Origin: SB11 sp037968475 | Lineage (GTDB): Bacteria > Bacteroidota > Bacteroidia > UBA8524 | Reading direction: 5' to 3' | Assembly: GCA_037968475.1 (NCBI GenBank) | Contig: JBBKVO010000004.1 | Location: 62,001-126,000, forward strand | DNA length: 64,000 nucleotides | Shown: in pieces, positions 33,307 to 41,232 of the stretch | How the letters are laid out: the number at the start of each line of letters is the position of its first letter | Numbering within the stretch: the first letter of the stretch is position 1 | Notes under the pieces: model-generated | Database searches by the model: none | Told to the model about the DNA's origin: nothing | What the model saw: only the letters and a program-made list of their open reading frames with translations | Translations under genes and position numbers: made by a program

Positions 33307-34286
33307 TAGGCAAGCGGTGCTACGTATTTGGCATCAACATTGGCTAAGGCTTTACGCACCCATAGTCCTTTTTCTTCTGCCGTACGGCGCACAGCAAGAC
33401 GTTCTTTATTGCAAGGGCCATCACCATTAATCACACGTTTAAATTCTTCCCAATCGGGTTCGGCGTACGTCCATTTACCTGTTTCTTCATTTTTGCTCAA
33501 AAGAGGGTCGGGAAGGGTTAAACCCAAATCCCAAATTTTAGGCACATACATATTTAGAAACTGTTGGCGCATATCGTCATTAGTAGCCATTTTCACTTTC
33601 CACTTCATCAGTTTTTCAGTATGTACCGACATTTTATCCGATGGGCCAAAAAAGTGCATTAATGGTGGCCACCAACGGTGTAATGCTTCTTGCACCATTT
33701 GGCGTTGTATAGGTGTTCCTGTTGCCAAATACACCACATTATCGTGTCCGTATTTTAAATGGAACGATTCTTCGGCACAAATCCTATCAAGGGCACGGCA
33801 ATAAGGGCCATAAGAGCCTTTTGAATTGGCTACCTGATTTATAATTGCACCGGCATCAACCAACCAAGCTATTACTGCACTATCAGCCCATGTATAGGCG
33901 GGGTAGTTAAATATATTTGAGTATTTTGATTTACCTGTAATAAGGTCGTTAATCATTTGCTCACGCGGCTTGCCCAATGTTTCGGCAGCACTGTATAACA
34001 ACTGTGCGTGGCCTACTTCGTCCTGCACTTTGGCCATAAGTGCCAATTTGCGACGGAAACCGGGTGCACGAGTTATCCATGTACCTTCAGGCAAAGCACC
34101 TATAATTTCAGAGTGAGCATGTTGCTCAATCATACGGATTAGTTGCTTGCGGTAATCGGCAGGCATCCAATCTTTTGGTTCTATTTTTTCGCCACGTTCA
34201 ATACGGGCTTCAAATTCAGCCAACAACTCAGGATTGTCATCGGTGTTAAATTTGTCGTTTGGGTCTATATATGCGCTTCCGTACAT
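33306..34286 (-). CDS. paaA: 1,2-phenylacetyl-CoA epoxidase, subunit A (PaaA-like)
   Basis: 326 residues. PaaA is the di-iron catalytic subunit of the PaaABCE oxygenase that epoxidises phenylacetyl-CoA. Visible matches are QHAHSEIIGALPEGTWITRAPGF, AKVQDEVGHAQLLYSAAETLG (E-x-x-H iron ligands), YPAYTWADSAVIAW and AEESFHLKYGHDNV (second E-x-x-H). HRWWPPLMHFFGPSD and YAEPDWEEFKRVINGDGPCN also match. Normally paaB, paaC, paaD and paaE follow, but none is present here; the downstream neighbours are a small peptide and a membrane protein. A TetR-type regulator lies 81 bases upstream on the same strand. Other subunits may be elsewhere. Confidence 0.9.
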   Translation of the reverse strand: MYGSAYIDPNDKFNTDDNPELLAEFEARIERGEKIEPKDWMPADYRKQLIRMIEQHAHSEIIGALPEGTWITRAPGFRRKLALMAKVQDEVGHAQLLYSAAETLGKPREQMINDLITGKSKYSNIFNYPAYTWADSAVIAWLVDAGAIINQVANSKGSYGPYCRALDRICAEESFHLKYGHDNVVYLATGTPIQRQMVQEALHRWWPPLMHFFGPSDKMSVHTEKLMKWKVKMATNDDMRQQFLNMYVPKIWDLGLTLPDPLLSKNEETGKWTYAEPDWEEFKRVINGDGPCNKERLAVRRTAEEKGLWVRKALANVDAKYVAPLA

Positions 34287-34367
34287 GGTAACAGTTTTAA
34301 AGTTTTTAGTTTACAGTTTTATGCTGTAGTATCCGTTTTTTCGAATTTTATTTTTAAAGTTTCGTGC

Positions 34368-34961
34368 TTAAAAAGGTTTTGGCTTGCTAAGTCCCATTAG
34401 CACAAAATCGCTAAGTTTTTCAGCTATTTGTGTCGGGGTCATTTCGCCATCGGGTTTATACCACTCTACTATCCAGTTTAATGATGATAATATATTTAGC
34501 ACGGCAAATTTTTTATCAACCCCTTTAAAAAGGTTTTCATCCTCGCCGTTGCTTAGTATCACTGTAAACTCTTTTTCGTATGTATCGCGTAGTTTAATAA
34601 ACTCGGCTTTGTTTTCATCGCCAAGGTATTTCCACTCTTGTAAAAACACTTTTGATTGAGTAAGGTTTGCCGTTAAAATCTCTACGTGGTTTTGTATTGC
34701 CATGCGTAGTTTTTTTTCGGCATCAAAATAAATATCATTTACCTCGGCAATAGCTCTAAGAAAAAGTTGAGCATGGCTGAAACAAATGTCTTGAAGTATT
34801 TCTTCTTTAGAAGTAATGTGGTTGTACAAGCTGGCTGCTTCAATTCCCATTTTATCGGCAATATCACGCATAGACGTAGCCATATAGCCGCGTTGACTAA
34901 ACAACTTTGAGGCAGTTTCTATAATTTGCTCTTTGCGGGCTGATGAACCAGTTGTAGGCAT
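34368..34961 (-). CDS. TetR/AcrR family transcriptional regulator (PaaR-like)
   Basis: 197 residues. The N-terminal helix-turn-helix is clear: IIETASKLFSQRGYMATSMRDIADKMGIEAASLYNHITSKEEIL. The C-terminal ligand domain is helical and includes EWKYLGDENKAEFIKLRD. It lies upstream of paaA on the same strand, so it probably controls an aromatic-acid or acyl-CoA degradation operon and responds to a CoA ester. A 5-4-5 palindrome directly before its start codon suggests autoregulation. Confidence 0.88.
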   Translation of the reverse strand: MPTTGSSARKEQIIETASKLFSQRGYMATSMRDIADKMGIEAASLYNHITSKEEILQDICFSHAQLFLRAIAEVNDIYFDAEKKLRMAIQNHVEILTANLTQSKVFLQEWKYLGDENKAEFIKLRDTYEKEFTVILSNGEDENLFKGVDKKFAVLNILSSLNWIVEWYKPDGEMTPTQIAEKLSDFVLMGLSKPKPF

Positions 34962-34965
34962 AATG

Positions 34966-34979
34966 CTAACGCTTGTTAG
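34966..34979. promoter_or_regulatory. Predicted operator of the TetR-type regulator
   Basis: CTAACGCTTGTTAG is a 5-bp inverted repeat (CTAAC/GTTAG) 5 bases before the regulator start. It resembles the CNAACGNNCGTTNG site I recall for the PaaR regulator of Thermus, with one position different. It would cover the transcription start. Confidence 0.6.
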
Positions 34980-34980
34980 T

Positions 34981-35011
34981 CAAAGGTAGGGGATTGGTTT
35001 GAGAATGTCAA
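34981..35011 (-). promoter_or_regulatory. Promoter of the TetR gene
   Basis: TTG (35011-35009), a 20-base spacer and TACCTTTG (34988-34981) on the minus strand match the Bacteroidota consensus. The palindrome lies directly downstream, where a bound repressor would block initiation. Confidence 0.7.
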
Positions 35012-35044
35012 GTGTGATTTATTAGGAGAAGTTTACCAGTTTTA

Positions 35045-35425
35045 CTAATATAAGGCATTTTTAACTTCCTCAAGGATAGTTTTCTTATCTTTTCCCATTG
35101 ATAAACTGGCTAGCATAATGATAAAACAGTTTATTTCATTTTGAAATTTGAGTAATGAAAATTCTAATCGTTTTGAGATATCAGCTTTAGTTATACTTAA
35201 CCAAGGCAGTTGTGATTGGATTTCAAATATATCATTTGTAGAAAGTTCTATAGACTTATTATTATAACCTAATGCCATAATATCAGTTAAATAACTGTTT
35301 ATTGCATCAAACGTTGCTATTCCTCTATTTTTAATATCTTGATCTGTAAGGTTAACCCCTATCCTATCTTTTATTAGCTCTTTGATCGCACTTTCAATTT
35401 CTAAACGCTGTTCCTCTGTATGCAT
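35045..35425 (-). CDS. Hypothetical protein
   Basis: 126 residues, predicted all-helical and acidic, starting MHTEEQRLEIESAIKELIKD. There are no cysteine pairs, signal peptide or membrane segment. The central region (YNNKSIELSTNDIFEIQSQLPWL) might bind protein. It is divergent from the ATPase-methyltransferase gene with a gap of 237 bases, and is AT-rich like it. No family recognised. Confidence 0.5.
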   Translation of the reverse strand: MHTEEQRLEIESAIKELIKDRIGVNLTDQDIKNRGIATFDAINSYLTDIMALGYNNKSIELSTNDIFEIQSQLPWLSITKADISKRLEFSLLKFQNEINCFIIMLASLSMGKDKKTILEEVKNALY

Positions 35426-35662
35426 AGTTATAATAGTAAACAGCTAAGATACCGTGATTAATTTAGTTTTTCTTTATATGAAGTATAATTTAACTGACTA
35501 TTGAACTTTGCCTTCATTTCAGAGATGCTTTAATAATATGGGAAGTTTAGAAGGATATATCCTATGATAATTTGTAGAGATAATGAGATCTTAGATTTAT
35601 GTGTAAAACAAACCAGTAAGCTAAATGAGGGTATTGTTTATTTTTGATGAAACTAACAATAT

Positions 35663-37549
35663 ATGCGTTTTACAAAGCTTTATATCCCCAAAGAATTGTA
35701 TTCTAATGGAATAGCAGATATAGAAATGGATAGATTGGGGCAGATAGTTGTGCTTGTAGGTAAAAATGGTTCTGGCAAATCACGGATTTTAGAAAAATTA
35801 CAAAGTTTTTCAGCTCTATATAAGGATCTTGATAAAGACGATTTGGAAAGGGAGGAAAATGCAATTGAAAGTCATCGCGATAATTATAATAGAAATAAAG
35901 AAAATTTTGAAAGGTTAGAAAAACTTTATCCCAAATCAAGTTTTCATAACAAAGAAGAAACCCTGCAAAGAATTTTAAAGGACTTAACCCTTGCTGAAAA
36001 AAGTTTATCAGCGATGCTGATTAGTCATTTATCAAAGCCTTCATTTGGTGGAAGGAGAAGTATTAATTTTATTCCTAAGATTACCTCAATGAGTGACCCT
36101 ATTGGCGAAAGTTTTGGTGATTTACAGTCAAGTTCACTTAGGTTGACAATAGGAAATTTAACTCAACTCCCCAAAATTGTATTACCAGTTATTCAATCTA
36201 TACAAAATAGATATTACGAGGTAAAAAGAGAAGATTTTGATGGTGCGAAAGAAGAAGTTAATAAAGCAATAGATGAGTATCAAAACTTAAAGCATTGGAT
36301 AAGAGAATTTTTAGGGGTAGAGCTTAAAAGAGATAAGTATGGTAATGCTTGTTTATTTGATTTCAGAATTGGTGATGCAAAGCTCTCCGATGGGCAAGCT
36401 ATTTTGCTTCAGCTATGTGTAACACTATATCAAACAGGGAAAGATTTAAATAACTACATCATTTCTATCGATGAGCCTGAAAACCATATTCACCCCTCGG
36501 CTATTATTGAAACTTTAAGTAGGATTATTGAGGTTACCAAAGAAAGTCAAATATGGATAGCCACTCACTCGTTGCCTATTATTGCTTATTTGGCTTCGGT
36601 ACAAGAAACAAGTATTTATTATGTTGAGGAAGGTAAAGTAAGTTTTGCAGGCTCTACCCCTGAAAAAGTATTGAAAGGTTTGTTGGGGGATGAAGAACAG
36701 GTGAGTAAGCTGCACGATTTTATTGGTTTACCAGCTCAGTATGCAATAAACCAATATGCCTACCAATGTTTGTTTGAGCCTGCTGTTGCTGAAACAGGTG
36801 CAAACGACCCACAAACCAACCAGATAAAAAATATTTTAGACGATTTGGCAAAAGGAAAATCATTCAAGATACTTGATTATGGTGCAGGCAAAGGCAGGTT
36901 GCTGGCCAATATTTTGGAAACAGATACTGAGTTATTAAAAAAGACGGATTATGTAGCGTATGATACATTTACTACTTACAAAACCCAATGTGAGGGAGTA
37001 ATAAATACTGCTTATGGTGATGATACAAGTAAGAGGTATTTTAGCTCGATGACAGATTTAAAGTCTATACATAAAAATAGCTTTGATGTAGTTTTGTTGT
37101 GCAATGTGTTGCATGAAATACCCCCGCAAGACTGGATAGAGTTGTTTAGTAATGATATAGATAATTTATTGAACGAAAACGGGGAGGTTTTAATTGTAGA
37201 AGATTCACAAATACCCATTGGTGAAAAAGCCCATCAACACGGGTTTATTGTGTTTGATGAAGCACAAATACGTGAGTTATTTTGTATTGGCGGAGGGCAA
37301 GATTTTATCAGCCAAGCACATCCTAAAAATCAACGGTTAAAAGCACATCTTGTCCCTAAAAAATACCTTTCTAATATCACTACCGAAACAAGGGAAGCTG
37401 CTATCAAATCGCTTAATAATAAAGCAAAGGAAGAGATTAGGAAACTGAGAGCATTATCACCTGAAAGTATAGGTTTTAAACAAGGGCGTGAGCACGCATT
37501 TTGGGTACAGCAGTTTGCTAATACTCAATTAGCATTTGATGCGAAGTAA
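35663..37549 (+). CDS. Fusion of SMC/ABC-like (AAA_15/AAA_21-type) ATPase and SAM-dependent methyltransferase
   Basis: 628 residues in two parts. Residues 1-345 are an ABC/SMC-type ATPase: Walker A G33-KNGSGKS, a charged coiled-coil-like insert at about 60-125, signature LSDGQ at 241-245, Walker B ISIDEPENHIHP with D270 and E271, and H302 in ATHSLP. Residues about 385-545 are a class I methyltransferase: ILDYGAGKGRL (D405, G407, G409, G411), then AYDTF, FDVVLLCNVLHEIPPQDW and NENGEVLIVEDSQIP. The last 80 residues are helical and charged. I know no named family with this architecture. DEPENHIHP-type ATPases are common in anti-phage systems such as OLD and retron effectors, so defence is one hypothesis; nucleic acid or protein modification is another. 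The flanks are a divergent hypothetical gene and REP-like debris. Confidence 0.8.
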   Translation: MRFTKLYIPKELYSNGIADIEMDRLGQIVVLVGKNGSGKSRILEKLQSFSALYKDLDKDDLEREENAIESHRDNYNRNKENFERLEKLYPKSSFHNKEETLQRILKDLTLAEKSLSAMLISHLSKPSFGGRRSINFIPKITSMSDPIGESFGDLQSSSLRLTIGNLTQLPKIVLPVIQSIQNRYYEVKREDFDGAKEEVNKAIDEYQNLKHWIREFLGVELKRDKYGNACLFDFRIGDAKLSDGQAILLQLCVTLYQTGKDLNNYIISIDEPENHIHPSAIIETLSRIIEVTKESQIWIATHSLPIIAYLASVQETSIYYVEEGKVSFAGSTPEKVLKGLLGDEEQVSKLHDFIGLPAQYAINQYAYQCLFEPAVAETGANDPQTNQIKNILDDLAKGKSFKILDYGAGKGRLLANILETDTELLKKTDYVAYDTFTTYKTQCEGVINTAYGDDTSKRYFSSMTDLKSIHKNSFDVVLLCNVLHEIPPQDWIELFSNDIDNLLNENGEVLIVEDSQIPIGEKAHQHGFIVFDEAQIRELFCIGGGQDFISQAHPKNQRLKAHLVPKKYLSNITTETREAAIKSLNNKAKEEIRKLRALSPESIGFKQGREHAFWVQQFANTQLAFDAK

Positions 37550-37579
37550 AAACATGAATTAACATAAGGTTAGCGGCAA

Positions 37580-37735
37580 CGCTTCCATCTTTCGAGAGCC
37601 TCAAGATGACAACCCACAAAAGCCTTGTGGCTTAAACCACTCCCAACCCCTCCTTTGCTGCCGCACTATCCAAGTAAGGAGGTGAGTTTTGCAGAGCACA
37701 TTTCCCAAACTCCCTTTTCGCCAATTAGTAAATAA
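37580..37735. repeat. REP-like debris
   Basis: The 194-base gap holds CATCTTTCGAGAGCCTCAAGATGACA, of which CATCTT and AAGATG pair (same class as the palindromes in the 17.6-18.7 kb patch), a GCCTTGTGGC hairpin, and a CCTCCTT/AAGGAGG pair. No gene is seen. Confidence 0.5.
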
Positions 37736-37743
37736 AAACTTTT

Positions 37744-38757
37744 ATGCCAAAGTATATTTATGGAAAGGAAGTGAAAAATGGTTTTGAGCTTGCTGTTGAA
37801 AATATGTTGTCGGTGCGTTCGGGTACTGATTGTGTTGGGAATGAAGAGGATGTTTTACCCTCGCCCATGTTGTTTGGTGAGTTTTGGCATAAGGGAGAAA
37901 TGGCCGTTTTATTGGGCGAGTGTGGTGTAGGGAAATCTACTTTGGCAGTGCAAATAGCTAATAGCATCAGTAAGGGTGAAGCTATGGCAGGTTTTAGTGC
38001 GGCGGAGCCAAAACAAAAAGTGTTGTTTTTTGATGTGGGGCTGAGTGATGTGCAGTTTTTTAACCGATATGCTGTGGATGGGATATATACGTTTGATGAA
38101 AATTTTGTGCGTGTGGCTATAAATCCTTTGTATAGAGAGCCTGCAAATTTTGGCTCGGTATTGTTTAGGGCAATGGAAAATGCAATACAAAATAGTGGTG
38201 CGCAAGTTTTGGTGATTGATAGTATTGCGGCACTTAAAGGTTTGTGTTGTTACTACCCGCGAGAGGAGCTGCGACTTGCCCAGCAACTTAGCAGGCTGCA
38301 AAAAAAGTATAATCTATCGATGCTTTTGGTGGCTGAGTCGCGAAGTGTGCAAAATGCAGGCAGACTTTTGGTGAAAAATATGGACGGTAGCCGTTTTTGG
38401 GGTGGTTTTGTTGATAGTGTTTTTGCTGTGGGTTATAGTCGACGCGATGCCGACGGACGTTATTTGATACAGCTTAAAAGCACCGAAAAAATGGGGTATA
38501 CCGCTGATAATGTTGTGGCTTGCCAGTTGAGACAACAAGGGAAGTCATTATTTTTTGAATATGTAGGAAAAGGTACTGAAAAGCAGTTTTTACAAACTCC
38601 GCTTTGCGAACCCGATGCCTTAATACTTTCATTAAAGACAGCACAACCCCATTTATCACTTGGGGAAATAGCTAATCAATTGGAAACTAATAAAATGCGG
38701 GTAAAGCGCGTGCTTGAAAAATTTGGGCATACCACATCAACCCATAATGAACCGTAA
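37744..38757 (+). CDS. RepA/RecA-like ATPase with C-terminal helix-turn-helix
   Basis: 337 residues. The RecA-fold ATPase has Walker A GECGVGKST (G58-T66), a strand VLFFDVGLSDVQF, and Walker B QVLVIDSIAALKG. This arrangement is typical of AAA_25 plasmid RepA-type or mobile-element replicative helicase proteins. The C-terminal 60 residues, LSLKTAQPHLSLGEIANQLETN then KMRVKRVLEKFGH, look like a winged helix-turn-helix. It is probably involved in DNA replication or mobilisation of an accessory element. No primase, integrase or relaxase gene is adjacent. Iteron-like repeats overlap its stop codon. Confidence 0.75.
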   Translation: MPKYIYGKEVKNGFELAVENMLSVRSGTDCVGNEEDVLPSPMLFGEFWHKGEMAVLLGECGVGKSTLAVQIANSISKGEAMAGFSAAEPKQKVLFFDVGLSDVQFFNRYAVDGIYTFDENFVRVAINPLYREPANFGSVLFRAMENAIQNSGAQVLVIDSIAALKGLCCYYPREELRLAQQLSRLQKKYNLSMLLVAESRSVQNAGRLLVKNMDGSRFWGGFVDSVFAVGYSRRDADGRYLIQLKSTEKMGYTADNVVACQLRQQGKSLFFEYVGKGTEKQFLQTPLCEPDALILSLKTAQPHLSLGEIANQLETNKMRVKRVLEKFGHTTSTHNEP

Positions 38758-38851
38758 CAAATCGTAACAGTAAAACGTATACAGTATTTTGTGTTTAAAG
38801 TTTTGATTACTAATGTTTTGTAACAATAAAATAGGCGTAACAGCCGTAACA
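38753..38851 (+). repeat. Iteron-like CGTAACA direct repeats
   Basis: CGTAACA occurs at 38753-38759, 38763-38769, 38836-38842 and 38845-38851, with TGTAACA at 38819-38825. All are on the plus strand, and pairs are spaced by 9-10 bases (about one helical turn). The first copy includes the stop codon of the RepA-like gene. Confidence 0.5.
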
Positions 38852-38865
38852 CTGAAAAAACAATT

Positions 38866-39579
38866 TTATCCTGCAAACAACACAAAAACGGCAGGCTTTT
38901 TATGCAAATCGGGCGTGTTTTTTTGCCATTGTTCTATTGATTGCGAGGTGATGCTTTCATCGGGCAAAGTAAGGTTGCAGGCTACACACAGCAAGGTACT
39001 GGGCAAGCATTGTTTTAAAATATCACCCAACATAGGGTTGTTGCGATAAGGTGTCTCAATAAATACTTGTGTTTGTTTACGCTCGCGCGAATCTTTTTCA
39101 AGCTGCTTTAGTTTTTTTGCACGGTTGGGTGCGTCAATAGGTAAATAGCCATGAAATGTAAAGCTCTGCCCATTAAAGCCCGAGGCCATTATGGCCAAAA
39201 GTATTGACGAAGGCCCAACAAAGGGAACTATGGTTATGCCTTTTTTATGGGCAATTTTTACCACCTCGGCACCTGGGTCGGCCACGCAGGGCACTCCCGC
39301 ATCAGACAGTAAGCCTATGTTTCCGCCACTCTCAGCCGATTTTAAATAAGTGGGTATACCGTGTACGGGGTTGTGCTTATCTAGTACGTGTATGGTTAGT
39401 TGATTTTGTGGGGTTGTTATCTGCAAACCTTTAAGGCAAGCACGAGCGTTTTTCTCGTTCTCAACAATAAATTCTGTTAGTCCTCTAATAATTGTCAACT
39501 GCTCATCAGGTATTAATAACGGACTGGTTTGTGGGTCGCCCAAAAAATTGGGAACTAAGTATAGTGTGCCTTTGCTCAT
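38866..39579 (-). CDS. Tetrapyrrole-methylase-fold methyltransferase (RsmI-like)
   Basis: 237 residues. LSDAGVPCVADPGAEVV is the signature of RsmI (16S rRNA C1402 2'-O-methyltransferase), followed by VPFVGPSSILLAIMASG and FTFHGYLP, and later TQVFIETPYRN. The N-terminal MSKGTLYLVPNFLGD differs from the canonical GTLYVVATPIGN. This shorter divergent form is common in Bacteroidota, so methylation of another target is possible. It uses S-adenosylmethionine in the cytoplasm. It faces the RepA-like gene convergently and shares no operon. Confidence 0.82.
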   Translation of the reverse strand: MSKGTLYLVPNFLGDPQTSPLLIPDEQLTIIRGLTEFIVENEKNARACLKGLQITTPQNQLTIHVLDKHNPVHGIPTYLKSAESGGNIGLLSDAGVPCVADPGAEVVKIAHKKGITIVPFVGPSSILLAIMASGFNGQSFTFHGYLPIDAPNRAKKLKQLEKDSRERKQTQVFIETPYRNNPMLGDILKQCLPSTLLCVACNLTLPDESITSQSIEQWQKNTPDLHKKPAVFVLFAG

Positions 39580-39671
39580 TGTGTTTTAGTTGAGAGATCT
39601 CTTATTTATAAAAGAGATACAATTATTTGAGGCCGCAAAATACTTAAAAGTAAAACGAAATTTTTGTTTCT

Positions 39672-39679
39672 TATATTTG
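39672..39679 (+). promoter_or_regulatory. Possible -7 box of the glycan cluster
   Basis: TATATTTG, 20 bases before the ATG at 39699. It fits TAnnTTTG. No TTG at the proper spacing. Confidence 0.35.
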
Positions 39680-39698
39680 CCCGTAACTAAAAAACGAT

Positions 39699-40394
39699 AT
39701 GATGCCTGTTGGGACTAGCAATGATAGCGCAAGAGAAACTTGGATTATAAATACATTAAAAAAAATTCCTGAAGGGCTTAGGATACTGGATGCAGGAGCA
39801 GGAGAGCTTAGGTACAAAAAGCATTGTAGCCATTTGCAATATGTGGCTCAAGATTTTGGGCAATATGACGGTAGTGGTGATGTTGGTTTGCAAACAGGTA
39901 GTTGGGATCAAACGAAATTAGATATTGAATGCGATATAATAGCAGTACCTGAACCCGACGGTTCTTTTGATGCCATAATGTGCATTGAGGTGTTTGAACA
40001 TATACCAGACCCATTAGCAGCCTTAAAAGAATTTAAGCGTTTACTAAAACCAGGTGGATATTTAATAATTACAGCCCCTTTTGCAAGTATTACGCACTTT
40101 GCACCTTACTTTTTTTATACTGGCTTTAGCAAGTATTTTTACGAAACTCACTTGGAAAAAAATGGGTTTACCATTAACGATATGGTTTTTAGCGGCAACT
40201 ATTTTGAGTTTATGGCTCAGGAGCTTAGAAGGGTAAATGTTGTAGCCAAAAAATATACTGGTGCTAGACAAGGTATTATTGGTAAAATTGGTGTGCAATT
40301 GTTGTTGTGGTCTTTGAGTAAATTGAGTGCAAAAGGTCAGGCTTCAAGTGAGTTGTTATATCATGATTGTCATGTATATGCCCGTAAGAGGTAG
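39699..40394 (+). CDS. Class I SAM-dependent methyltransferase (Methyltransf_11-like)
   Basis: 231 residues. Motif I is GLRILDAGAGELRY. FDAIMCIEVFEHIPDPLAALKEFKRLLKPGG is the motif typical of small-molecule or sugar methyltransferases, with LIITAPFAS as the following strand. It begins a run of plus-strand genes for surface glycans. The target is probably a sugar or lipid-linked intermediate, but this is inferred from neighbours. Confidence 0.85.
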   Translation: MMPVGTSNDSARETWIINTLKKIPEGLRILDAGAGELRYKKHCSHLQYVAQDFGQYDGSGDVGLQTGSWDQTKLDIECDIIAVPEPDGSFDAIMCIEVFEHIPDPLAALKEFKRLLKPGGYLIITAPFASITHFAPYFFYTGFSKYFYETHLEKNGFTINDMVFSGNYFEFMAQELRRVNVVAKKYTGARQGIIGKIGVQLLLWSLSKLSAKGQASSELLYHDCHVYARKR

Positions 40395-40458
40395 TTGATA
40401 ATCTGCTACAAATTATTAAAACATAGGTTTAGGACAAGGTTTATTTAAAAAAGTAATA

Positions 40459-41232
40459 ATGCTAATTTACAGATTCAAGGTATTTGTTATTAATCTACTA
40501 AAATTCAAATGGCTAACAAGAATATTTGAATATTTTAATTTTTTTGGTCAGTGGTTAAAACTCAAAGGAGATAAAGACAACAGGTTTACCATAACTGCAA
40601 AAGACCTTTACCCTTGTTTGGAAGATAAAACATCAACAACAGGATTTGACAGGCATTATACGTATCACCCAGCTTGGGCAATGCGCGTGGTTGCTGAAAT
40701 AAACCCGAAATTTCATGTAGATATTTCGTCAATACTAGCTTTTGCTACACAACTTTCAGCATTTATACCCGTAAAATTTTATGATTATAGGCCGGCTGAA
40801 GTAACCCTTAGTGGTTTAGAAAGTGAACACGCTGATTTAACTAACTTACATTTTGAAAGTAATAGTATTGAGAGTTTAAGCTGTATGCATACTGTAGAAC
40901 ATGTTGGGTTGGGCAGGTATGGAGACCCTTTGGATTTACAAGGTGATCTAAAAGCAATAAATGAGCTAAAACGGGTTACAGCAGTTGGTGGAAATTTATT
41001 GTTTGTAACACCTATTGGAGGACAAGCCAAGATTCAGTTTAATGCACACAGAATATTTACCTACAAACAGATTTTAGAATATTTTTATGGCTTTGAGTTA
41101 AAAAAATTCTCACTAATAACAGATTATAATTTTGAAAAAGCATTTATAGAAAATGCTGCTGAGAGTGAAGCCAACCAACAAAAATATGGCTGCGGTTGTT
41201 TTTGGTTTGTTAAAAAAGCGGCAACAGTATAA
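40459..41232 (+). CDS. DUF268 family protein (methyltransferase-like)
   Basis: 257 residues. LSCMHTVEHVGLGRYGDPLDLQGDLKAINELKRVTAVGGNLLFVTP is the signature of DUF268, whose fold resembles SAM-dependent methyltransferases, and FDRHYTYHPAWAMRV precedes it. The catalytic role of the family is unproven. The stop codon TAA is followed at once by the ATG of the fucosyltransferase, suggesting coupled translation. Confidence 0.8.
   Translation: MLIYRFKVFVINLLKFKWLTRIFEYFNFFGQWLKLKGDKDNRFTITAKDLYPCLEDKTSTTGFDRHYTYHPAWAMRVVAEINPKFHVDISSILAFATQLSAFIPVKFYDYRPAEVTLSGLESEHADLTNLHFESNSIESLSCMHTVEHVGLGRYGDPLDLQGDLKAINELKRVTAVGGNLLFVTPIGGQAKIQFNAHRIFTYKQILEYFYGFELKKFSLITDYNFEKAFIENAAESEANQQKYGCGCFWFVKKAATV

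Noticed and set aside
35538..35647. Two very short overlapping frames (9 and 27 codons) just before the ATPase-methyltransferase gene
   Set aside because: They overlap as ATGA and end 15 bases before the gene, like a leader peptide, but they have no recognisable content and AT-rich DNA gives such frames by chance.
38866..39579. RsmI-type gene as certain rsmI
   Set aside because: Family is clear but the N-terminus is divergent and a second, canonical copy may exist elsewhere, so no symbol was given.
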